Source: Cryptomeria japonica
Lineage: Eukaryota; Streptophyta; Pinopsida; Cupressales; Cupressaceae
Assembly (NCBI RefSeq): GCF_030272615.1
Contig: NC_081412.1
Location: forward strand, 346,712,169 to 346,770,168
DNA length: 58,000 nucleotides
Direction: 5' to 3'
Positions 10,771 through 22,102 of this stretch are shown piece after piece. Positions within the stretch are counted from its first letter, which is position 1, and each line of letters opens with the position of its first letter. Under the pieces are notes generated by a model. That model was not told the DNA's origin. It ran no database searches and saw only the letters and a program-made list of their open reading frames with translations. The position numbers and the translations under genes are program-made.

Positions 10771-10780
10771 GTAAGGTATT
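10765..10780 (+). other. Candidate splice donor at the end of the long ORF
   Basis: CTCCGGTAAGGT has a consensus-like GTAAG at 10771, at the point where the coding frame stops looking conserved. A further coding-looking segment appears at 12773-12865. This would fit an intron of about 2 kb, but the acceptor is uncertain. Confidence 0.25.
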
Positions 10781-11830
10781 TTTGGGATATTCATTGTATA
10801 GTCTTTTCATTCTGTTGGGTTTCAAATCAACAGATTGGATAGGTTCTAAGGAAATGCCAACTCCTATGCTCAAACCTTCCAATTGACTTGGCCAACTTAT
10901 AGAGTGAACCTATTTGGTTACCAACTCTCTCACTTTAGGCTCTGCAGGACCTAGGCGGGTATACCTACTCACTAGTTGTTCCTTCAACTAATGCTTTTTA
11001 TAGCAAATTTAGTGTCTTGATCTGACTTCCTCCTATCTCAGAATGGCATAAGCTCCTAGGATGGAGATATAGCAAATGAGTTCAAGATTGTTGTTGTAGA
11101 AGCTATTTGATCTTTGTGCTTGAAATATATATATACTATTGCTAATTTATTCTAGAATTCCTACTCAACTACTTCTATTACTTTTAATGTGAAAGTATGA
11201 ATTGATGAGTTGTATTTTATAGATGACCAATGCCTTTCTTTGTTGTTTGGGCTATAGAGTCTTTATATCTCTTTGTGACTTATTGTGTAAACTTATGAGA
11301 TAGTTTTTAAATGCACCCCCTCTCGATGAGTCTGTCAGTTACTGTTTCTTATGAGCTCTACTTCAATGTCTATATTGTAAACCACCTGAATGAATTTAAC
11401 TCTAACCTTAAGAGACCATCCAAGGAACAATTACAATTTACAAGTAAATCTTTTTGATCCAAATCTACAATATGAAACACATAATTTTACTGGAAGAACA
11501 CAAATAACCTTATCTCCTTTAGATAATATCATAAGCAACTACGTGCAGAAAAATGCAGTAATCCGCAACACATATGCAAAGGAAAAACAACTGATTATAT
11601 TATATATATTTGCCAAAATAGTACAGTGGTAAGCCTGAGGCTATAATCTACTCCTTTCTCTAATAATTCTCCATATTACAAAAGCTCCCTCCTTTATATG
11701 AGAGTATACATTATCACCAAACATTGTGGCTTTTCAACATATAACCGTTAACTAATAGTTTTGTTTTGAACATTACTTCAACCAGGTATTTTCTCCCTTC
11801 ATCGAAATGCTGCATTTGGTCATTATGGTT
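10781..11830. other. Non-coding, AT-rich, no gene seen
   Basis: Neither strand gives a recognisable product. The stretch lies between the long ORF and the CATCGA-rich repeat block. It could be an intron, a 3' UTR or a further insertion. Confidence 0.5.
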
Positions 11831-12640
11831 GTCTCCTCACCGATAACTATCTGATATCCATCGGGTTTTTATGTCGAAGAAACCTTGGGCTTCGATGAAC
11901 TCCTTTATTTTTCCACCGGAATACCTCTTCCATCGATATCACTATGCCCCGTCGATGAATGGATCTATTGTCTCACCGAAGCCTTTCTTTATCCTCTCTT
12001 GTCGTCTTCCACTAATAAAGTTGTATCGGTGAAACAATGCATATCGAAGACATGCCTTTTAGCCTCCTCGAAACCTATTTCCTCATCGATATATATCTGA
12101 TGTTCATCAGGTTTCATGTCGAAGAAACCTTGGGCTTCGGTAACTTCCTTTATCCTTCCATCGAAACACTTTTTCTATCAACATCACTACACTCCTTCGA
12201 TGAATGGGTCTATTGTTTCATCGAGGCCATCCTTCTTTTGATGATTTGCTTCCACTATCATCTTTCATCGATGAGATCATTAGTAATCTTCCTTGATAAA
12301 GTTGCATCGGTAAAACCACACATATCAATAACATTCCTTTTAGCCTCCTCGAAACTCATATCCTTATCGATATCTTTTTATCAATGTAGCTTCCTTCTGT
12401 TTGATCAATATCATTCTTTCGATAAGAACACTTCTTTCGGTGAGTCCCTTTGCACCGATGGTATTATCTCCTCGAAGACCTTTTCTCGTTGATGAAAACC
12501 ATCTCCACTTTCCTCGATATCTTTTGTCGATGGAATTACTGTCTTCGATGAGTCCTTTTTGAAGTTCATCGGCGTTTCCTTTCTTTGATGGCCCTTCTAT
12601 ATCGATGAGACATCGTTGGGTCTCATCGATAACATTTGAA
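11831..12640. repeat. CATCGA/TCGATGA-rich imperfect tandem repeat block
   Basis: Words built on the palindromic TCGA core (CATCGA, TCGATGA, CACCGA, CTTCGATGA) occur every 15-30 bases. A longer unit repeats: ATGTCGAAGAAACCTTGGGC at 11871 recurs at 12116, 245 bases later, followed in both copies by a similar stretch ending in GATGAATGG(A/G)TCTATTGT. A weaker third copy starts near 12341 with TAGCCTCCTCGAAACTCATA. Open frames through the block have no family I recognise and probably reflect the repeat itself. Confidence 0.65.
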
Positions 12641-12772
12641 TCCGGATATCTTTATAGGACGCTATTATACTCGCTTGATGACTTGTGGGCTATCATGGTA
12701 TTAATGAAAATGATGATTTCTTCTAACAATAGGGGGCTTTTATGATTTAATTCCACAAATAAACATTCAAAT

Positions 12773-12865
12773 TTGATGCTCAACACATTCTTCGTCCCGG
12801 TTTTGGATTTTTGGTATTCTTTTTGGAATTTTGATGGCATTGATGTCAAAGGGGGAGTGATATGA
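12773..12865 (+). pseudogene. Short C-terminal coding remnant of the unknown ORF
   Basis: One frame reads LMLNTFFVPVLDFWYSFWNF followed by DGIDVKGGVI and a TGA at 12863. The composition is protein-like, and it lies on the same strand as the long ORF and just before the PPT. It may be the last coding piece of that protein. Only about 30 residues support the call. Confidence 0.3.
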
Positions 12866-13036
12866 TATAGATGTGAAAAAGAAAAAGGGATTTGTATACA
12901 TTAGGGGGAGACATGGAGATATGAAGATATGGAGTATTTTGTATTGATGAATATTCAGCTCAGGGGGAGCAGGTACAGGATGAAACCGATAGATGAAACC
13001 ATGATCATTTTTCACATGAGTGTTGCCATCAATGCC

Positions 13037-13047
13037 AAAGGGGGAGA
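13037..13047 (+). other. Copia-type polypurine tract
   Basis: AAAGGGGGAGA precedes the TGTTGGCAATTG LTR start. The copia element at 16662-24133 has the same GGGGGAGATTGTTG junction on the other strand. Confidence 0.75.
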
Positions 13048-13048
13048 T

Positions 13049-13981
13049 TGTTGGCAATTGACACTCAATTGGTTTGTTTCACTATGTTTCATTGATGGCA
13101 ACATGGTATCTTGTTCCAACTTCATGTTTTGGTTCAGTTGTGTACTGACAAACACTTCACAAACACTTCACCGACACCGGCACCGATAGGTTGGAAGGAT
13201 TTCTTTGGTTACCGGCAATGTAAGCCGACATGGTTTAGAATCAGGTTATCGATATTGGAGGCCAACATCTTTTGGATCTGGCATCAGCAATTGTTTTTTA
13301 TATTCATGTATTTATGTTATCTAGCCGACATGTATATTGATATTGTAATTATCTTTGTAAGACAACATAAGGCATGATAAATTGTATAAGGTATATAGGT
13401 CAGTTGGATTAGATCATTTTGATATATGTGGATGATGATAAGGATGCGAATATGGATGGATAGCAGATGCAAAATATATGAGAGAGATTATGTATGAGAG
13501 GATAATTTTGTAAAGGGGTATTCCGATAAAGGGTTTAGGGTTTTAGATCAAAACAGACAAAGCTTAACCGAAACTGTATTCAGGCATAGAAGATACTATC
13601 TTAGTAGTTCATTCATTTCTCTGGATTGTAGTATGGATTTATATGTAGTCAGTGAGGCTCCTTTTGTGATTGAGCAGTGTGCTCTAGGCTGTAAGCCTTC
13701 CTACAAGTGCAAGCCCCTATATTTTGTAATATCTCTTCATATGGCCAGTGAATTGATATTATGGGTCATAAATCCCACCGTGGTTTTTTCTCTTTGAGGT
13801 TTTCCACGTATAATTATATGTGTTATGGTATTCATTTATTTGATTGTATTGGTTGCTTTACTTCTTTCAATTCTATATGTACCGGTATACTGGTTGGTGT
13901 ATGCATGTTTTATTAAGGTTAAAATTGATCATACCAGTAGAACCCTCATTCATTTCCCCCTCTCAGTGTTCTTGGATTCCA
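13049..13981 (+). repeat. 3' LTR of a copia-type element (+ strand)
   Basis: It begins TGTTGGCAATTGACAC after a PPT and ends TTGGATTCCA, about 933 bases. Near the 3' end it carries CCCACCGTGGTTTTTTCTC and GGTTTTCCACGTAT, a signature seen in many plant copia LTRs, and CCCCCTCTCAGTGTTCTTGG. The copia LTR at 16662-17809 ends in a clearly related way on the other strand. It marks the 3' end of the element that carries the long unknown ORF. Confidence 0.7.
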
Positions 13982-15258
13982 ATAGATGAGGCCCCTAGGG
14001 ATAAAAAAATGTCATCCTTCCTCGATTGCTTTCAACTCTTTCCACACATCTTGCAAGAGATTACACACACATTTTATTTCTTTCCAAATCAAATGTCATT
14101 AATACTCTTCATTAAATTTAATTAATCTTCATCCTTCACATACGTCCCGTGCAACCATCGTATCATCTGCCCAAAATCTTCTGCCACCTATGGACACTGT
14201 GCTACTGATCATTTGGTGATGCCTTATAAAATATCACGTGCTTCCCTTATCATATGATAATGCTCTCAAAAGGCGATCCTACAACTTTCTAGATCACACA
14301 TGCCTATCCCTAGGCCATCCTAACGAGGCACCTGCAAAATCATGATCATTAATGTCTTAAGTTCGACATGGGAGTTTGTACCTGTTAGTGAATGCTATTA
14401 CACATTTTTGCTATCAAATCCTTGTGCCATTGAGCTCAGCCTCATCGTCATATAATTGCAAAATGCCTTCCCCCTGTCTTATTGTACTGTATCCTTGCTA
14501 GTGGATTCGCCTCATAGGCTATGTGCTCTATCTGCCACCTCTTTGGCCAACTTGTTTACCACCTCATTTCCCTCCTTGTTATAACCCAATTTCTTCCCTA
14601 ACTTAATATTTTATATTTTACTTAATTCCTATTTTATGATTAATTTTAATTAAATATCAAATTATTTAGAAAGAAAAATGTTATGTTTTAATTAAAATAA
14701 GATGCATTTTTAGATCATTTCAAGAATAGGAAACTAAAATAGGAAAAATGTTGTAATTTTGATCTAATAATTAAAAATAAATAAATAAAAAGAAAGATGA
14801 AATTCAATTAAAATGACAAAGCATGAAAGGGAGTTCTATTATTATTTTATTTAAAATACATGTAAATATTTTTATAAAACATGTATTAATTTATAAACTA
14901 AATTTTTATATATATTTTAATAATAAACTAAATCTAACATATCACAATTTAAAAGTAAAATTAAATTCAACTTATTATCATGTATATGTATTATATTAAA
15001 AAAATAAATTATTTAAAGTACTTTTTGAAAAAGTAAAAATAAAACTAATATAATCTAATTTTACAACTCATGTTTTAAGTTTTCAAAGTTTTTTAAATAA
15101 AAAAAGAAAAGTTTTAAGAAAAAGCCCACGTGAACTAAAAAAAGACAGTTTATATCAGAAAATAAATAAGTCTACTTTATTTTTAAGTAAATTCTAGGCT
15201 TACTAGACCCATTCATGGGCCTTGTCGAGTTAATCTGGTTGAGCATTAGAGATCTAGT
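13982..15258. other. AT-rich sequence with a possible RNase H remnant
   Basis: No intact gene is seen. On the - strand, about 14522-14585, a frame reads NKEGNEVVNKLAKEVADRAH, resembling the C-terminal HxxREGNxxAD end of RVT_3-type RNase H. Positions 14590-15230 are strongly AT-rich with no coding signal. Confidence 0.4.
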
Positions 15259-15700
15259 GTGAAATGGATTGCTCTTCAACAAGGGTGGTATAAAGAAAAT
15301 TTTGTTGGAGCTTCTAAAGGAAACTCAAGAATATCGGGGGCAAGGTTTGTAATAAGAGATTGGCTGGGTAATATTTTGGTGACGGGAGCAAAAAAATTGC
15401 CGGTAGGAATGAACAATGTGGCAGAGGCACAAGTGGTCATGTTGGCAATACAATGGGGAGAAAAATTGGGTATTCAAAATTTAAATTTAGAAGGTGATTC
15501 TTTAATAATAATTAATGCAATTATGAAAGGTGGGGCTCAAGCATGGCATCTCAACAAATACATTTTTTCCACTTTAAATAAAATTAAAAATTATATTTAA
15601 TAATTACTGCATCACCCATGTACGAAGGGAAGGGAATGTGGTGGCGAATTTCCGTTCAAAGTGGGTGTTATCCTTTGATGATGAGAACGAAGTGCATGTT
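15259..15700 (+). pseudogene. RVT_3-type RNase H domain remnant (non-LTR retroelement or derivative)
   Basis: The translation contains ENFVGASKGN, ARFVIRDWLGNILV, VAEAQVVMLAIQWGEKLG and LNLEGDSLIIINAI. This is the order of the plant reverse-transcriptase-like RNase H fold. The usual first catalytic Asp (DGASKGN) is Val here; the Glu in AEAQ and the Asp in EGDS are present. After the stop near 15600, a shifted frame continues with THVRREGNVVANFRSKW, the usual C-terminal motif. No RT precedes it, so this is a fragment. A former host RNase-H-like gene is possible but less likely in this setting. Confidence 0.7.
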
Positions 15701-16160
15701 GAATATTATTGAGATCCAGCAAATGATGATGTGGAAGGGGGAGTACAATGCTGCAAGTAATGACAATCATGTGTCAACAGGGTTGAATGTGTAGGAAAAG
15801 GTATAATTTTTCATTATTTGAAGGTGACAGGGTATGTTTTCAGATTGTTTCAAGGCTGTTGGTGGCAAGGTGTGTGTGCAAATGGAGGCCACCTTCACAC
15901 TCTACACTTCAAGGCAACAACTGGCATTTATGGGGGATATTTCTGTGAACAGGATGAAATTTGTTTTCAAAAATGGGGATGAGGCCTTCTTGTAGATAAT
16001 GGAGACCATGATGGGAGATTGTTTTTTGAGGAAAATGCACAAATATAGAACCAATGTGGACATTGTCACAATGGTTTTGGCATGGGGACTCAAATTGGGG
16101 GAGAAAGAGGATGTCATTGTGTGGGTTCTAAGGGGATACGTGGAAGGCAGTTGGTTATAA
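15701..16160. other. Unassigned sequence after the RNase H remnant
   Basis: No supported gene. GC content is higher than upstream, and short open frames occur on both strands without recognisable motifs. Confidence 0.4.
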
Positions 16161-16382
16161 GGTTTGGATGGGATCCTAGAATTGGTGATGCCAGGTGCAG
16201 GGTTTGATGTGGGTGAGGGCCTAGATATTGATGGGGTGCATGAGCTCTGGGAGTTGGTTCCCTTTATATATGGTTTGGATGGGATCCTGGAATTGGTGAT
16301 GCCAGGTGTGGGGTTTGATGTGGGCGAGGGCCTAGATATTGATGGGGTGCATGAGATCTGGGAGTTGGTTCCCTTTATACGA
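16161..16382 (+). repeat. Tandem duplication, two 111-bp units
   Basis: GGTTTGGATGGGATCCT starts at 16161 and again at 16272, and the two 111-base units differ at only a few positions. Because 111 is a multiple of three, the surrounding open frame carries a 37-residue repeat containing DGILELVMPG and FDVGEGLDIDGVHE. Whether that frame was ever translated is unknown. Confidence 0.85.
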
Positions 16383-16661
16383 TGGTCTTTTGGAGTGAAC
16401 TGGGATGAAAGGCATCTAGAGGTTGTGATTGGGTGGGATTCTTTGAAAATATACCTGAGAGAGAAGGAGATTGAGTCTTGAGGAGTCGAAGAGTGTGGGT
16501 TTTCAACATAATATGTGAAGGAAAAAGGAAAAAGGAAGAGTGTGAATGTGGTGAAGGATCGACAAGGAAGAAAGAAGAAGATGTTGGGTGGAGTAGAGTC
16601 ATCGATGACCGAGGCGTGTGGAGTGAGTGATGGTGCGAGGTGCCCTATAAGAGATGGGCTT

Positions 16662-17809
16662 TGTTGAATATCCTGGACAACTGAGAGGGGGGTGAATCAG
16701 TTATCAATTAAAATGTTTTACTTATTCCATAAAAATAGATCCGGTAAACTAATTCTTAATTACTTAACCATAAACTAATATAAGCATGAGAGAGCACACA
16801 CACGAAACACCAAATTTGACACGGAAAACCCAAGAGGGCAAAAAATACAGAGAATGCTAATTTTCATGAATAAAACACTTGTTAGGGTGACACCAGTTAA
16901 GGTGATTTTTACAAAGGATGGCTCACTGCCAGAATGCTCACTATAGGTGGGCTCACTACCCAGCTAAAAGTACCAGAAAAGGGATCACTGCCCAGAAGAA
17001 GAAGAAAGAAAAATAAGGAATCCACCACTATAGCACAACTGCCACTAAGTTGCAATGTCAAAAGAGACCTTTGGCTCACTGCCTTTGGTACCTAACATTA
17101 GTGCACTAATACACTGCTCAACCACAACTGCACACAACCTCACACAAATTCCCACCAATACTAGACATATCTTCCTTTTTTAATTCACTTGCTTCATTCA
17201 TAATTCTTCATTAGAATCATCCTTTATTTATACTAATCTCTTGAATGAGGAGTCTCCCAAGTCGGCCAAAGAATTCATTGGAACACAATTTGGAATAGGT
17301 CTACACTAAACATTGTCGTGGTGGAAAGGAATGAGAAGTGGACTACACCACAATGCACTTCATCAACCAAACCAATACGTTATCCATATGCCACAATCAC
17401 TAGAGCAAAAATAAGACATTCAAGGTCGACCGGACCCAAAATGAACATATTTGCAACCATGGCTCTAGAGCACATCGTCATGTCCCGAATCAAAATAACA
17501 AAGATAAAGACATAGACAACATAAATATAAAACATCATCATCATAACCAAAAATACGGAGAAATGCAGTTTACTTCTTTACACTGTCGAACACCATCATC
17601 AATATATACACTTCCAAAGCAAAAATTCTAGAGAACTAAATCATAAGTATGACATCCCAAGGCAACATTCAATAACATACCAAAACCTCATGACTGCAAC
17701 TACAACATATCAGAAGTATGGTGCATAAACCAATCATTGAAACAGATAATTAGTATGTTGACATCAATGACAACCATACTGACACACCATCAACTTCACA
17801 TTTGCAACA
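16662..17809 (-). repeat. 3' LTR of the copia element
   Basis: On the - strand it starts TGTTGCAAATGTG directly after the PPT and ends GGATATTCAACA, about 1148 bases. Near its end it holds CTTGGGTTTTCCGTGTC and CCCCCCTCTCAGTTG, matching the pattern of the LTR at 13049-13981. No partner LTR is left at the other end. Confidence 0.8.
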
Positions 17810-17820
17810 ATCTCCCCCTT
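17810..17820 (-). other. Polypurine tract of the copia element
   Basis: AAGGGGGAGAT on the - strand, immediately 5' of the LTR start TGTTGC. Further GGGGGAG runs occur at about 17873-17883, 17928-17934 and 17965-17970, a common feature upstream of copia PPTs. Confidence 0.75.
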
Positions 17821-18119
17821 CAAGTCATTGATGGAAACATTCATCAATGATAGACACAAACTTAGATTCATAACTCCCCCTTTGATACATATTCTCTTGC
17901 TATGATAATCTATACAAATCTCCCCCAAACATCTCTGTGTACATTTCCATATCTCTCCAATCTCTCCCCCTTTGACATCATGGACAAAGGCGGGCAACAA
18001 CTCAACATTTGTAACTAGCTTCAAAACTCACTTAGCTCCTCCTAAGAGGAAGCCCCAATCATTAGTCCAAACTAAATATATACATGAAGTTCCCTGGACT
18101 AATGCATTACTAAATGCAC

Positions 18120-18653
18120 TTAGTTCAAACTAGGAAGGGGTGTTACCCCCAACTTCTGCCAGAGATACTCAAAAGTATCCTTGCACAATGCCTTTGTAAA
18201 GATATGTACAATCTTCTCTTTTGTAGGTACATACTCAAGGTTTACTTCACCGTCCAACACCTTCTCCCTTAAGAAGTGATATCGTATAGAGATATGCTTT
18301 GTTCTGGAGTGTAGTACCAAATTTTTATAGATATTTATCACACTTGTATTGTCACACATGATTGAGATCGGTTCATAAAACATCACACCAATATCCTTCA
18401 ATATCTATTTTATCCAAAGTATCTAAGTGCAATATGATGCGGCTGCAATGTATTCAACTTTTGTAGTTGATAAGGACACAAAATCTTGCTTTTTACTTAA
18501 CCATGCAACTAACCAAGAGCCAAGGAAAAAAGCTTCTCCACTAGTATTTTTTTTGTCATCTACACTTCCTACCCAATCTGCACCAGTATAAGCTTTTAGA
18601 GTGAAATCTAATCCTCTGGGATACCATGGTCCAAAATCTTTTGTTCCTTTCAA
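18120..18653 (-). pseudogene. Copia RNase H domain
   Basis: This domain removes the RNA strand during reverse transcription. Seen motifs are YTGADWVGSVDDKKNTSGEA, LVAWLSKKQDFVSLSTTKVE followed by YIAAA, then MCDNTSVINIYKN, RTKHISIRYHFLRE and VPTKEKIVHIFTKAL. The catalytic acidic residues of the family (D in GADW, E in KVEYIAA, D in MCDNTS) are present. A frame break near 18405 separates the two halves. The C-terminal stop lies at 18120. Confidence 0.9.
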
Positions 18654-18659
18654 ATATTA

Positions 18660-19041
18660 GAAAATCCTCTTTACTGCAACAACATGCGACTCTTTCAAAT
18701 CTTGTTGATATTCGATCTGGTAGGAGTCAGGTATAATAGTCCTCCAATCATTGATCTTTACTTGCTTGCATCGATCTTAGGAGATTTATCATCTTTAGTC
18801 AACTTACATCCGGTAGTCATAGGAGTACATACCAGTTTGGCATTCTCCAATCCAAACTTTTTCAACAACTCTCTAACATACTTTGACTGAGAAATAAAAA
18901 TACCTTTAACTATTTTGATTCACTTGCAACCCAAGAAAGAAGTTCAACTCACCAATCATGGACATTTCAAATTCCTTTTGCATTCACTAGAAAACTTCTT
19001 ACACATGCCATCATTTCCTCCAAATATTATGTCATCCACAT
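18660..19041 (-). pseudogene. Copia RT, C-terminal part from the catalytic DD onward
   Basis: On the - strand the sequence resumes with VDDIIFGGND (19010-19041), the catalytic Asp pair of RT followed by the usual IIFGG. Scattered remnants of the thumb region follow down to 18660, heavily broken. The 5' side joins the 2.3-kb insert. Confidence 0.75.
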
Positions 19042-21354
19042 TATAGTCCTAAAAATGATTGTACAAAAATCTTCATGCCTTGGTCAAAATATTGGTCACT
19101 CTGGATTAATTTTTCCCTCTGTTCAAGGTTAGGGTTTAGGGTTTAGGTTTTATGTGTTTTAATCAAGTCTTTTTATTAAAACCCTTGAGCCTATTATAAT
19201 TCCTCATTACCTTTTTTCACTGAAGGCCAAGGGTTAGCTTATCGTCGAGGGGGCCATGTTATTTTCCTAGCAATTAATTCTTTTGTCGGCCCCTTATATT
19301 TTCCTAAGTCTAAAGTTTTTATATTTCGGCCTCTATATTAACGATCAAACAGATCCTACGGCCCGTGCTCCCCCATGGTCAAAGGTGCAAGGGAGATAAG
19401 GACCGTGGCATCATTAGATGATGCCACGTGTCCTAGGCAAGGAGGTTAAGGCGATAGTTAAACCTTTGCAAAATTTGATGTTACCGGTTCCCAGTGGGTA
19501 AAGTCCAAGCTACTAAGCATTCCATGAATTTGCACGTGCTTCAATAGATGAAGATGTTTTAATTTCTACAAAAAGGTTCCCAATGTTTAACTAGCTTAAG
19601 AAGGTGATCACCATGGCCGCAAGGTAAAGAGCGAACAAATCCAATGGTCCTTGCAACCCCGTGAAGGAAGACGCAAGGTGATTATGGACTGCGACATTAT
19701 GAGATGATGCCACGTGTCCTAGGCGGGTCGAGATAAGCTGACGGTGGGACCATGGACCGGGGTGAGACGACCGCTGACTGAGATGAGGTGGTGATGAGCT
19801 GGAGGTATCGTGTCATATCTTTGATGGACCCTCTTGTCACATGTGATGGTCAATGTCAGATTGACCAGTATGGATCATGCGATGCGCCAATATGGAGGAA
19901 GATCGATGACTAAGATTTAAAATTCTTTTCAAAATGAATTGGCGTCGTTTCTTTGCACACGTGAGCAGGTAATGGTGGACTGGGTTCGGTCTGCTACCAC
20001 AAAGGGACGATAAAAGAGCATTTTATGCTCTTTTCAAATTACAAGAGGTTTTCAATTGAGGGCAGAGACTGTTTTGAAAACCAACGGAGATTGTTCGAGC
20101 TCTCTTAGTAGAGTTAGGGTTTTCTAGTGTGTGTGAAACGTTTTGGCATCTTGCAATAGTTGTTTCCTCGGGGAGCGAATCCAATATGTTGTGAGCCCTA
20201 TCAGATTTTCATCGACACAACAATAAGGATGGTAAAGAACATAAAGAATTTTTGGAGGCAGTTGGGATATTTTGAGAAGTTGAGGAATATTTTGTAGCAG
20301 AATCATGTATGACTGGTCATCTTTGAATGATAAGTGTCTCCTCTGGCCCATAGCTTATCCGTTCCCTTTTTTATATAAAAGGGATTTCAAGGCCATGAGA
20401 CAAGGTTCCTTTCTGGTCCTTTTAGGTTCCTTTGGGGTTCCTTTTCTGGTTCCAGTAGGGAGTCTAGGTGGAAGGAGCAACCTGTAAAGTCATTTATAGA
20501 GCAATAAAAAGTATTTGGTGTCAAGCTTTGTGCAGTTTCTTGAAGGAGTTATATGTAAATTGTTTTGTGACATAAGATAGTTGATCAAGTCAATAAAATA
20601 TAATTCAAATCCATTTCTCCAGTGTATAACTCCATCCTATTTTGAATGAGTAGAATCAAGGGTTTTTTCATTCGTTGCACTGTTGTGGTGTATGTATTTT
20701 TTGTTCATGCTTCAATCTAAGGGGTTGATTAAATGCTTGAGTGGAATTGCAGAGTGGTAGGGCTTATGCAAGGATTTTGATAAGTAGTTTGGGTTGGGAT
20801 TGCAAATGAGATATATTGTAAGGAAATATTATCTTAGATCCTATGCTATTAGATAAAATTCTGTCATATTTTCATTTTGCATCTTGTAAATTTAGGTACC
20901 CAATGGAGTAAGGCATTGATCACAACTTGTAATTGTCTTTAATGTTAGTTTTGTGTTGAAACTCACTGACAACTTGCTATAATTTGCTGAATATCATAAT
21001 ACTTTTCAATTCATGTATGTTATTGCGTGTTCTGCCCATCTCATGCTCTAATTAGGTTGAGGATCACTGAAGGATTTTCCATCCTTGATCATTCTCCCTG
21101 TTGTTAAGTCTGTATATGAGATTATCTGCTTTGTTTTAGTGAACTTTTGAGTATGGTGCAGAGATCATAAAATTCAATAGGGGATTTACCCTCCCGAGTT
21201 TTGCAGAGCCCAAAGTGTAGAAGGATTTGCAGAATCTTTGTCAGTTGGTCCAAGTTCTTGAGGATTTAATTGTTGGAGTTGGCATCTCCATAAATATTTG
21301 AAGAATCAACTTGGTTTTTGCATCTTGCAGTGTAAACCTGTTTGGGAACCAACA
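19042..21354. mobile_element. 2.3-kb insert in the copia RT, family unknown
   Basis: The copia frame stops in ...VVVYV at 21361 and resumes in VDDIIFGG at 19041. CCACAT occurs at both junctions (19036-19041 and 21355-21360), consistent with a 5-6 base target duplication. On the - strand the insert begins TGTTGGTTCCC, LTR-like, but the other end (GGACTATA) is not a CA. It has no recognisable coding region. It contains a 23-base word with the GCCACGTG box twice (19416 and 19702), a short TTTAGGG run near 19130 and a leader-like region around 20010-20140. A solo LTR or short non-autonomous element is plausible. Confidence 0.55.
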
Positions 21355-21360
21355 CCACAT

Positions 21361-21950
21361 ATACTACAACAATTCGGATCTTATTTGATTCAACTTTAAA
21401 GTAAAGATTGATGTCGTCAAACCCCTTTTGGAAAACTTGAGTCAATAAATACTTGTCTAGCCTTCCATACCAGGCTCTAGAAGCTTGCTTCAACCCATAG
21501 AGTGCCTTCTTCTATCTGCAGACAATATCTGGATCATCTAACAACTTAAATTCTTCTAGTTGCTCAATGTAAACTTCTTCTTTTAGTTCCCCATTCAAAA
21601 ATGTTGACTTCACATCCATTTGATAAACTTTGAAATCCTTATATGTTGCAAAAGCTAAAAACATCCTAATAGCTTTCATTCTGGCAATAGGAGCATATGT
21701 CTCTTCAAAATCAATGCCTTCAACTTGTGTGTAACCTTTGTAGACTAGTATTTCCTTGTTTCTTACAACACATCCATCTTCATCCAACTTATTTCAAAAT
21801 ACCCACTTGGTTCCAATGGCATTCTTATCTATCAGTCTAGGGACTAGTTCCCAAATCTGATTTTTCTCAATCTGATCTAACTCTTCCTTCATGGCCTTCA
21901 TCTAATTCCGATCTTTATAATATTTTTCAATTGTCTTAAATTCAGTTTCG
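21361..21950 (-). pseudogene. Copia RT, N-terminal part
   Basis: Typical stretches include EGIDFEETYAPIARMKAIRM, FKVYQMDVKSTFLNGELKEE followed by VYIEQ, KQASRAWYGRLDKYL and FDDINLYFKV. The D in QMDVKSTFLNG is the first catalytic Asp of copia RT. The frame is broken near 21510. After IRIVVVYV the sequence passes into the insert, splitting the Y-V-D-D motif. Confidence 0.9.
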
Positions 21951-22102
21951 AAAAGTAAACATAGAAGAACTTGTTCCTCAACAACTTTGCTTCTTGTAAT
22001 AACACCTTTGCTCTTGTCTCCAATAATTTGGTTCTCAAAGCGATTCTTTTGTACATACCTCAGAGTTTTTGATACATTTTTTGGAGCAACTTGAGTTTAT
22101 TT

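Noticed and set aside
19128-19150. TTTAGGG-like run suggesting interstitial telomeric DNA
   Set aside because: Only about three units; too short to claim a telomere-derived insertion.
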